The notes below the pieces were generated by a model. It did not search any database and was not told the origin of the DNA. It worked only from the letters and a program-made list of their open reading frames with translations. Shown in pieces: positions 28,301-35,508 of a stretch of DNA of 64,000 bases. The position numbers and the translations under genes were made by a program. Origin of the DNA: Acetobacter sp. AN02 (GTDB lineage: Bacteria > Pseudomonadota > Alphaproteobacteria > Acetobacterales > Acetobacteraceae); contig NZ_JAJJND010000003.1 of the NCBI RefSeq assembly GCF_029759835.1, positions 1 to 64,000 on the forward strand. Direction: 5' to 3'. How positions within the stretch are numbered: the stretch's first letter is position 1; every line of letters begins with the position of its first letter.

Positions 28301-28951
28301 TCACCCCACCCGGAAGACCGTGACGCGCCTCGTGTCCCGGTCTTCCAGCTCCCGTATGGTGGGAACATCCCGGACAAACAGTGGCGTCATGTTCTCTGCC
28401 GGGCAGTAGTTCCGGCCGGGATCCGCCAGCAGAACCGGAATCTCACGGGCGCGGCGCAGAAGCCACGGCATGATATGCGCCGTCATCGGCGCCTCATAAC
28501 AGACATCCCCGCACAGGATGATGTCCCAGCGTCCCTGGCACTCCGGGTCCGGTAAAGCCGCCATATCCTCACACAAAGCCCGAACCGTCACACCCGACCG
28601 CTCCGCATTCACACGGACAGCCTCGACCGCCAGCGGATCGATCTCCGCCGCCTCAACGGACGCTGCTCCGGCCAGAGCACAGGCAATCCCCGCCAGCCCG
28701 CAGCCAGCCGCAAAATCAAGAACCCGCAATCCGGCCACGACAGACGGCTCATCCAGAACATATCGCGCCAGAGCCTGAGAGCCCGGCCAGGCAAAGGCCC
28801 AGAACGGCGGCTCTGCTCCCGCCTCCTCAAGCCACGCCTCAGATGCCTGCCAGACCGGCGTGATCTCGGTAGCCAGACGCAGAGGGATCTCCGGAACCAG
28901 AGACGTGCGGCTCTCTTCCGTCACGAAAAAAATAAAATCCCGCGCCTCCAT
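28301..28951 (-). CDS. Class I SAM-dependent methyltransferase, ETFB-lysine methyltransferase-like
   Basis: 216 residues. PPFWAFAWPGSQALARYVLD followed by VLDFAAGCGLAGIACALAGA (SAM motif I), EIDPLAVEAVRVNA and DIILCGDVCYE is the pattern of the METTL20/Nnt1-like group that methylates proteins such as electron-transfer flavoprotein beta. No ETF gene lies nearby, so the substrate is open. Its start overlaps the transglycosylase stop by one base (TGATG), so the two are coupled. Confidence 0.82.
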   Translation of the reverse strand: MEARDFIFFVTEESRTSLVPEIPLRLATEITPVWQASEAWLEEAGAEPPFWAFAWPGSQALARYVLDEPSVVAGLRVLDFAAGCGLAGIACALAGAASVEAAEIDPLAVEAVRVNAERSGVTVRALCEDMAALPDPECQGRWDIILCGDVCYEAPMTAHIMPWLLRRAREIPVLLADPGRNYCPAENMTPLFVRDVPTIRELEDRDTRRVTVFRVG

Positions 28952-29502
28952 CAGCGCGCAGCCTTGCCATGCCGCCTGACAGGCCAGACAACCGGGATGA
29001 GATGCCCCCCGGCCCGTCGGAACCGGACCTGACCGGAAGCCGCACTCCCCGTCCCCGACAAACCAAGCGCAGCAGCCACGACCTTCATGCGATACTCCTC
29101 ATTCAGCGTATCCGTATGCGAGTGATAATCACCGACCGCACGAAGAACATCGCCATGTTCCTCACGGATATACGTGCTCAGGACAATCGCGGCAGCCCTG
29201 ATACTGAAGCACGGATCATGAATGAGACGCTCCGCCGTCTCCGGAACGGAAACATGCGTCGCCGCAGCCAGAGGAAGAACCCATCGCGTGTTGATCTGCA
29301 TCAGCCCCAGATCAGCCGATCCGTCCGTGTTCCGGCTGACCAGGCCCGGACGTCCGCCTTCCACCTGACTGATGGCCGGAAGCGCCTTTGAAGGCAGATG
29401 ATACTGCGCCGCGGAGGCGAGCATGCAGGCAAGAATAACAGGCGGCACGAAAGGTTTTCCTCTCCGGGGCAGGAATGTCTCAGCCCCGGCCGGATTATAC
29501 AT
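28951..29502 (-). CDS. Lytic transglycosylase (SLT-type), small
   Basis: 183 residues. A hydrophobic segment (FVPPVILACMLASAAQ) acts as signal or anchor. The lysozyme-like fold follows with catalytic Glu48 in AISQVEGG, then GLMQIN, which are the E-S/G and GLMQ motifs of goose-lysozyme-like transglycosylases. Such enzymes cut peptidoglycan between MurNAc and GlcNAc and often serve secretion or conjugation machines, none of which is seen here. The start at 29502 lies inside a large palindrome; an internal ATG at codon 27 is possible. Confidence 0.83.
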   Translation of the reverse strand: MYNPAGAETFLPRRGKPFVPPVILACMLASAAQYHLPSKALPAISQVEGGRPGLVSRNTDGSADLGLMQINTRWVLPLAAATHVSVPETAERLIHDPCFSIRAAAIVLSTYIREEHGDVLRAVGDYHSHTDTLNEEYRMKVVAAALGLSGTGSAASGQVRFRRAGGHLIPVVWPVRRHGKAAR

Positions 29503-29514
29503 GTAAAATCCGGC
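29489..29514. repeat. 26-bp near-perfect palindrome over the transglycosylase start
   Basis: GCCGGATT (29489-29496) and AATCCGGC (29507-29514) flank the palindromic core TACATGTA (29498-29505). Only one symmetric pair is mismatched. A further palindrome, TATACGTATA, follows at 29522-29531. Likely operator sites in the divergent region of marR and the transglycosylase. Confidence 0.6.
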
Positions 29515-29519
29515 ACTCA

Positions 29520-29534
29520 GATATACGTATAGTG
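29520..29534 (+). promoter_or_regulatory. Shared motif GATATACGTATAGTG
   Basis: 14 of 15 bases equal the motif at 56582-56596 before pdhA. Includes TATAGT, which could serve as a -10 element, and contains the palindrome TATACGTATA. About 105 bases upstream of marR. Confidence 0.4.
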
Positions 29535-29637
29535 CATGTAGAATATGTTGCCAGATTTGCCGGTCCGCGACAGATAATAAGCATCCTAACTAAACCCTCT
29601 GCCACGGATTCCCGCCCTGAGTGCATCGCCTCCACAT

Positions 29638-30132
29638 ATGATCCCGTCCGGCATCCCCGGAACCGGACGCCGGGAGCAGGAGCGGCTGTTCAGCCTCACT
29701 CTCGTACGCCTGGCCGCAGCCTGGCGCAGGGAGATCGATCACGATCTCAGCAGCTACGGACTGACCGACGCCTCGTGGAGACCGCTGTTCTATCTCGACA
29801 GCCTGCCGCCGCCCGTCCGCCAGACAGACCTAGCCCGCGCCATGTCGGTCGAAGCCCCCTCCCTGGTCCGCCTGCTGGTGCTGCTGGAAAAAAAAGAACT
29901 GATCAGCCGGCAGCCGGACCCTGATGACCGGCGCGCACGAATCGTCTCACTCACCGCCAGAGGCCGGAGCATCGCCGCAGCCGTCGTGAAAACGGCAACC
30001 GATATCTCCGCACAGCTCCTCGGCAACGTCAGCTCCCGGCAGCTCACCGAAAGCCTCAGCACCTTCGCGTGCATCTGCGAGACCATGCAGGCCCGACGGG
30101 CAGACGCGTCACAGGACACGGAAACACCCTGA
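29638..30132 (+). CDS. MarR-family transcriptional regulator
   Basis: 164 residues with the MarR winged helix: SLTLVRLAAAWRREIDHDLS, recognition helix DLARAMSVEAPSLVRLLVLL, and the wing with DPDDRRARIVSLTARGR. MarR dimers repress efflux genes until bound by phenolic ligands. The stop codon overlaps the FUSC start by one base, so it heads and most likely controls this efflux operon. Palindromes at 29489-29531 are candidate operators. Confidence 0.93.
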   Translation: MIPSGIPGTGRREQERLFSLTLVRLAAAWRREIDHDLSSYGLTDASWRPLFYLDSLPPPVRQTDLARAMSVEAPSLVRLLVLLEKKELISRQPDPDDRRARIVSLTARGRSIAAAVVKTATDISAQLLGNVSSRQLTESLSTFACICETMQARRADASQDTETP

Positions 30133-32342
30133 TGACCTCAGCCACGTCCGCCGCCCCCCCGGAACGGCGCTTCCTCCCCCGCCTGAACGAGACCTGCGAA
30201 ACCATCATCCGGGAACTGACGCCCACGGCGGCCTACGCCATACGCGCCTCCCTCGCCTGCGGCCTTGCCCTGTGGATCGCAGCCTTCTGGCAGCTCCGCT
30301 CCCCGCTCTCCGCCGTCACGACGGTTCTGATCGTCGCCAATCCCGTCTCCGGCGCCCTGCTCTCCAAAAGCGTCTGGCGTATCCTCGGAACGATCATCGG
30401 CGCGTCCCTGGGCATCATCCTCATGTCCGCCTTCCCGCAGCAGCCCATGCTGTATTTCGCCGCACTCGCGATCGCCATCGGCATCGCCTGCTGCGTCGCG
30501 ACACTGCTGCGCTTCTTCAAGGCCTACGCCGCCGTACTCTCGGGCTACACCATCATCATGATCTCCGCCGGAGCCTTCGCAGACCCCGACGGCATCTTCA
30601 TGTCCGCAGTAGACCGCCTCTCCGTCGTCACAACCGGAATCATCAGCACCGCCATCGTGTTCATGATCACGACCGGCGGACGCTCCCACCTGGTCCTGCT
30701 GCGCGTCCACACCCTGCTGCGCGACGTGCTCTCCCATTTCGTAACCCTCATCCCCGAAGAGGAAGACAACCGTCCGCGGGAAGATGAGGAAGGACAGGAC
30801 GGCGCGTTCCGGGGCATGGACACGGAACTCTACACAACCCGCTCCAGACTCCTCGCCCAGACCGAAACCCTGATCCAGGCCGTGGAATTCGCAGCGGCAG
30901 ACAACGTGGATATCCGGCATCGCGCGGCCTCCCTGCGTGTCGGAATCTCCCGTCTGCTCGGTATGCTCAGCGCACACCACCCCGCCTGGCGCGACATGAA
31001 CGGCAATGACAGGGACCAGGTCCGGCAGGCCCGGCAACTCTCCGCCAGCGTGATGGAAGACATCTCCTCCATTCCGGCAGACGCACTGCTCAGGGGAGAT
31101 AACGGCAAAATCTCCTCCCGAATCGCAGAAGCCCAGTGGAAACTGAACCGCCTCGCCGATGAGGCAACAGACAGCGTCTCACTCGCCGCCATAGACAGCG
31201 AGCGGGATATCATCATGGAACTCGGAGAAGCCTGGGCCTGTCTCTCCGGAGAAGACCCCGCACGCAACATCCGGCTCCAGCCCTTCCTCGAATGGCCCGC
31301 AGCCCTGCGGAACGGCGCACGCGGCACAACCGTCACCCTGCTCGCCTGCCTGATCTGGTACACCTTCCACTGGAGCAACGCGCCCCAGATGATGCTGTTC
31401 CTGCTGCCCGGCTCCTGCCTGCTGGCCACCGCGCCCTCAGCAACCAGAGCCTCGGGTATGCTGGCCTCAGGCGTCGCCTTCGCCATCCCCGCCAACCTCG
31501 CCTTTCACACATTCGTCCTGCCGCGCATCGACGGATATCCGATGCTCTGCGCCTCGCTGATCCTCTTCCTGCTGCCGGGAATATGGATCCAGTTTCACCC
31601 GAAATACTCCCTGCGCGGCTTCGGATACGCCGTCTTCTTCAACGCCATGACATCCGTGGGAAACCCCGTCGTCGCCAACGACCTCTCCCTGCTCAACGGA
31701 TATCTGGCCTTCCTGATCGCCGCCATTCTCCTCACCCTCGTCTTCAAGGTCGTGCTCCCGGTGGATCAGCGGCTCGACTGCGCCCGGATCATCTCATCCC
31801 TCACGAAATCCGTGCAGAATCTCGCACGCGCCTCCTCCGGAACCGTTACGGCCTGGACAGGCTGGGAACATCTGCAGATGCAGAAAGTCCTCCGCCTCAC
31901 ACAGCGCCTCTCCTTCTTCGCCCCGGCCGCACGCATCTTCGAAGTCACGGATGCCGCCTTCGCCGCCGTCTCCCTGGGCCGCGTGATCATGAGGCTCCAG
32001 GCCCTCCGCCACACCCTGCCCAAAGACACTCCGGAACTGATTCCGCTCAGCCGCGTCTTCGATTCATTCCGCTTTCTTCACACAGACCCGCTGAAGACAG
32101 CAGCAGTCTGCCAGGACGAGGCCCGCGCCGTGCTCGATACGGAAAACATGATTTCAACCCCGGCCCACGCCCGACGCATGGCAGCCTGTATGATTCAGGC
32201 CGCACATCTTATCGACGCCGCGCCCGGTTTCTTCCATAAGGGCGGTCCGATGCAGTATCCGGCAGACCACCCCGGATCTGACCACTCTCTCCGGAGTCTC
32301 CCGGCGGGCATGACGCGTCAAATCGTTACGGAACCACTCTGA
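30132..32342 (+). CDS. FUSC-family inner-membrane efflux protein (fusaric acid/aromatic acid type)
   Basis: 736 residues from ATG 30132. Two clusters of hydrophobic helices (residues about 40-190 and 400-560) each preceded or followed by helical soluble domains; the motif pattern RASLACGLALWIAAFWQLRS with PLSAVTTVLIVANPVSGALL is typical of FUSC/AaeB proteins. With the downstream HlyD and outer-membrane partners it would export aromatic acids or related toxic compounds, probably by proton-motive force. Coupled to marR by a one-base overlap. Confidence 0.92.
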   Translation: MTSATSAAPPERRFLPRLNETCETIIRELTPTAAYAIRASLACGLALWIAAFWQLRSPLSAVTTVLIVANPVSGALLSKSVWRILGTIIGASLGIILMSAFPQQPMLYFAALAIAIGIACCVATLLRFFKAYAAVLSGYTIIMISAGAFADPDGIFMSAVDRLSVVTTGIISTAIVFMITTGGRSHLVLLRVHTLLRDVLSHFVTLIPEEEDNRPREDEEGQDGAFRGMDTELYTTRSRLLAQTETLIQAVEFAAADNVDIRHRAASLRVGISRLLGMLSAHHPAWRDMNGNDRDQVRQARQLSASVMEDISSIPADALLRGDNGKISSRIAEAQWKLNRLADEATDSVSLAAIDSERDIIMELGEAWACLSGEDPARNIRLQPFLEWPAALRNGARGTTVTLLACLIWYTFHWSNAPQMMLFLLPGSCLLATAPSATRASGMLASGVAFAIPANLAFHTFVLPRIDGYPMLCASLILFLLPGIWIQFHPKYSLRGFGYAVFFNAMTSVGNPVVANDLSLLNGYLAFLIAAILLTLVFKVVLPVDQRLDCARIISSLTKSVQNLARASSGTVTAWTGWEHLQMQKVLRLTQRLSFFAPAARIFEVTDAAFAAVSLGRVIMRLQALRHTLPKDTPELIPLSRVFDSFRFLHTDPLKTAAVCQDEARAVLDTENMISTPAHARRMAACMIQAAHLIDAAPGFFHKGGPMQYPADHPGSDHSLRSLPAGMTRQIVTEPL

Positions 32343-32343
32343 G

Positions 32344-32538
32344 ATGCTGACCGAGTTCAATCTGTTCGGTGTATTCATGGCGCCGATCGTGGTCTATGCA
32401 CTGGCCGCCGTGCCCCTCACCATGCTGTCGCGCTTTATTCTGTGGCGAACAGGCCTCATGAAATGGTTCTGGCATCTCGCGCTGTTCGAGCTGTCCCTGT
32501 ACGTCTGTATCCTGTGCCTGCTGGTTCTTTACGTCTGA
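32344..32538 (+). CDS. DUF1656 small membrane protein
   Basis: 64 residues with two hydrophobic helices (FNLFGVFMAPIVVYALAAVP; HLALFELSLYVCILCLLVLY), the AaeX/YdhI family that regularly sits between FUSC and HlyD genes. It starts 1 base after the FUSC stop. Its function in the pump is unknown; the conserved position suggests an accessory role. Confidence 0.9.
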   Translation: MLTEFNLFGVFMAPIVVYALAAVPLTMLSRFILWRTGLMKWFWHLALFELSLYVCILCLLVLYV

Positions 32539-32569
32539 TCTTCTCAACAAAGGGTGCTGAGTCACTGTC

Positions 32570-33481
32570 ATGCCTCTCCTGCGCACGCTGATCCGGGTCC
32601 TGCTGACCCTCGCCGTCGTGGCCGTCGCCATCGTTCTGGGCATTACGCTGTGGGACACATACATGATCGCCCCCTGGACCAGAGACGGAAGGGTGCGCGT
32701 CTATGTCGTCGATATCGCGCCGGAAGTCTCGGGAACCGTCGTCCAGATCCCGGTGGTTGATAACCAGTTCGTCCACAGGGGCGATCCGCTCTACGTGCTC
32801 GACCCGGTCCGCTTCCGCCTCGCCATCCGCGAAGCCCAGGCACGGCTCGACGGCGCGCTGGAAGATCTGAAGCTCAAGCAGAACGACGCCCGCCGCCGCA
32901 TGGGCCTGGGCGGCATCGTCTCGGCCGAAGAGCAGGAAGTGTTCAACTCCAGCGCCGCCACGCAGATCGCCGCCGTGGACGCCGCACGCGCCGCCCTCGA
33001 CGTCGCGAAACTGAACCTCCAGCGCTCCGTGCTCTATTCTCCCGTCAACGGCTACGTCACGAACCTCAACCTGCGCGTCGGAGACTACGCCACCGCAGGA
33101 ACCCCGAGAATGGCCGTGATCGACTCCGATTCCTACTGGGTCTACGGCTATTTCGAGGAAACCAAGATGTGGGGCGTCCATGTCGGGGATGAGGCACGGA
33201 TCAAGCTGATGGGATACAAGGACATCATCCCCGGACACGTCATCAGTATCGCCCGCGGTATCAACGACACCAACGGAAACCCCGACAAACTCGGCCTGCA
33301 GGACGTGAACCCCATCTTCACATGGGTCCGCCTCGCACAGCGTATCCCGGTCCGTATCCATCTCGACCGCGTGCCCGAAAGCATCACCCTCGCCGCAGGC
33401 ATGACCGCAACCGTCTCGGTCGGCCCCGTCTCCGAAACACGCCGGGGCCGCCTCGCGGGCTGGCTCCAGGACCATCTGTGA
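32570..33481 (+). CDS. HlyD-type periplasmic adaptor (membrane fusion protein)
   Basis: 303 residues. An N-terminal membrane anchor (VLLTLAVVAVAIVLGITLWD) is followed by TRDGRVRVYVVDIAPEVSGT (biotinyl-lipoyl-like hybrid motif), a coiled-coil hairpin (AREAQARLDGALEDL...), the second lipoyl half with LRVGDYATAGTPRMAVID and a beta-barrel. It would bridge the FUSC pump and the outer-membrane channel. Same operon, 31 bases after DUF1656. Confidence 0.94.
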   Translation: MPLLRTLIRVLLTLAVVAVAIVLGITLWDTYMIAPWTRDGRVRVYVVDIAPEVSGTVVQIPVVDNQFVHRGDPLYVLDPVRFRLAIREAQARLDGALEDLKLKQNDARRRMGLGGIVSAEEQEVFNSSAATQIAAVDAARAALDVAKLNLQRSVLYSPVNGYVTNLNLRVGDYATAGTPRMAVIDSDSYWVYGYFEETKMWGVHVGDEARIKLMGYKDIIPGHVISIARGINDTNGNPDKLGLQDVNPIFTWVRLAQRIPVRIHLDRVPESITLAAGMTATVSVGPVSETRRGRLAGWLQDHL

Positions 33482-33494
33482 GGCCGGGGCAGGA

Positions 33495-35069
33495 ATGAAC
33501 ACCACCGGACACACCACCTCAGAGGACAGGCCGCCGCGAAAGCGCCGGAGCCTGAGGCAGCGCACGGCCCGTATGCTGAGCCTCACCTCAGCCCTGTGCC
33601 TCCTCTCCGCCTGCATGGTCGGCCCGAATTTCCAGCCGGACAGAATGAAACTGCCCAAGGAGTTCAGGGAGGCCGCAGAAGGACATCCGGCAACACCGGA
33701 AGAAATCGAACGCACGAACAAGGAAATGCTCGAGTGGTGGTCCGGCTTCAGGGACCCGCTCCTGACAGACCTCGTGCAGCAGGCCATCAAGGGCAACTAC
33801 GACCTGCAGATCGCAGCCCAGCGCATCCTCGGTGCCCGGGCCATGCGCGACAAGGCCGCATCCGCCTGGTATCCGCAGTTCGACGTCAACGCAGGCGGCG
33901 GAGACGTCCGGTACTCCATCAACATTGATAACTGGCCGATGCGCCCGGGCACACGGCCCCAGCACCCGGGCGCATCCATGATCACATACGGCGCGACCGC
34001 AAGCTGGGAAATCGACGTCTTCGGCCGCATCCGGCGCAGCGTCGAAGCCTCGGAACAGGAAGTCATGGCCAGCATCGAGGGCCGCCGCGCCCTGCTGATG
34101 ACGCTGCTCAATGAACTCGCCAATGACTACATGCTGCTGCGCGTCACGCAGCTGCAGATCAAGATCGCCACGGACAATATCGCCGTCGCAAAAGACTCAC
34201 GCGACCTGGCCAACCATCTCTACGCACAGGGCCTCGGAAACACCCTGCAGACAGCCCAGGCCCAGGCCGAGCTGGACAGCCAGATCGCCGCACGCGAACC
34301 GCTCAAGACCCGCGTGTCCCAGGTCACGCACGCCATCTCGGTGCTGCTGGGTAAGATGCCGGGGGAACTGGAGGATCAGCTCAAGATCGTCCACCCTCTG
34401 CCGACAATACCGGAATTCCCGGCCACCCTGCCCTCGGTCGTCATCGCAAACCGCCCCGATATCCGGCAGGCCGAACGCGAATACGCCGTCTCAATGGCAC
34501 AGATCGGCGTCGCCGTTGCCAATCTGTACCCCCATTTCGTCGTGCCGCTCACCTTCAATCCGAACGCATCAGCCGTCTATCAGGCCTTCCAGGTCAACGG
34601 CATGAGCTGGCAGTTCCTGCTCATGGCAACCATGCCCCTGTTCCACGGCGGAAAACTCACCGCAGAGGTCCGGGCCGCACAGGCAACCGCAGAAGCCGCA
34701 CGCCTGACCTACCGCAAGACCGTCCTCAACGCCTTCCGCGAAGTCGAGGACGCAATGGCTGCCTGGCATGATGACGAGGAATACGCAGAACAGCTGCACA
34801 AGGCCTCGGATGACACGAAACTCGCCAGAGACCGCGCCCGCAAACTCTACGGCGCCGGACTGATCGGCTTCCTCGACGTCCTGACCGCAGAACGCTCCAC
34901 CCTGGTCGCACAGAACCAGGAAGCTCTTGCACGGCTCGAAAGACTGCGTGATGCTGTCAATCTCTACAGCGCCCTCGGCGCCGGCTGGAAAGGCGTCGCC
35001 CTGACAAGCAGCACCCTTCCGGTCTCCCTCGAAACCCAGAACATACTGGCCCGGACTTTCCGCCAGTAA
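33495..35069 (+). CDS. NodT/OprM-type outer-membrane efflux lipoprotein
   Basis: 524 residues. A hydrophobic signal with lipobox Cys in LCLLSACMVGPNFQP marks a lipoprotein; CMVGPNF is the usual start of mature NodT channels. Two outer-membrane-efflux repeats follow (WWSGFRDPLLTDLVQQAIKG; TYGATASWEIDVFGRIRRSV; TAERSTLVAQNQEALARLER). It forms the TolC-like exit duct of this system. 13 bases after the adaptor gene. Confidence 0.94.
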   Translation: MNTTGHTTSEDRPPRKRRSLRQRTARMLSLTSALCLLSACMVGPNFQPDRMKLPKEFREAAEGHPATPEEIERTNKEMLEWWSGFRDPLLTDLVQQAIKGNYDLQIAAQRILGARAMRDKAASAWYPQFDVNAGGGDVRYSINIDNWPMRPGTRPQHPGASMITYGATASWEIDVFGRIRRSVEASEQEVMASIEGRRALLMTLLNELANDYMLLRVTQLQIKIATDNIAVAKDSRDLANHLYAQGLGNTLQTAQAQAELDSQIAAREPLKTRVSQVTHAISVLLGKMPGELEDQLKIVHPLPTIPEFPATLPSVVIANRPDIRQAEREYAVSMAQIGVAVANLYPHFVVPLTFNPNASAVYQAFQVNGMSWQFLLMATMPLFHGGKLTAEVRAAQATAEAARLTYRKTVLNAFREVEDAMAAWHDDEEYAEQLHKASDDTKLARDRARKLYGAGLIGFLDVLTAERSTLVAQNQEALARLERLRDAVNLYSALGAGWKGVALTSSTLPVSLETQNILARTFRQ

Positions 35070-35086
35070 AGTCCGTACCCTGAAGG

Positions 35087-35341
35087 ATGCAGCCGTATAT
35101 GCCCCCGTGGAAACGCCGCATGATCTCTGTCGCCGTCTGCCTCATCGCGGGTTTCGCACTGGTCGTAACGCCCCTTGCCGCCCTGATGGTCAATCCCGGA
35201 TATGACGGAAACGGCGTCACGCTGCGCGTCCTGCTGTGGATACCGGTGCTCGGCGGAGCCGCCATGGTCGTCACCGGCTTCCTTCTCCTGGGCCGCCCCC
35301 TCCCGATGGACAATACAACCCCAGACAAAGACGCTTTCTGA
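35087..35341 (+). CDS. Small two-helix membrane protein at the end of the efflux operon
   Basis: 84 residues, two hydrophobic helices (ISVAVCLIAGFALVVTPLAA; VLLWIPVLGGAAMVVTGFLL) and a polar C-terminal tail. It lies 17 bases after the NodT gene and is probably co-transcribed. I do not recognise the family. The following 167 bases (35342-35508) are AT-rich and hold short stems but no gene. Confidence 0.6.
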   Translation: MQPYMPPWKRRMISVAVCLIAGFALVVTPLAALMVNPGYDGNGVTLRVLLWIPVLGGAAMVVTGFLLLGRPLPMDNTTPDKDAF

Positions 35342-35508
35342 TTTTTCCGATTGAAATCTAAAAGTTATGGTTTTTCTTATCTGAAACTATAGCGGGTTTT
35401 CCACAGTTCCGGTAATCTGGAGGGGAAAGGCCTGACTTCACGTCAGTCCTGCCCTGAATGCTCAGGACGAACAGGCTGTAAAAGCCTGATCCGAAAAGGC
35501 CATCTCTG

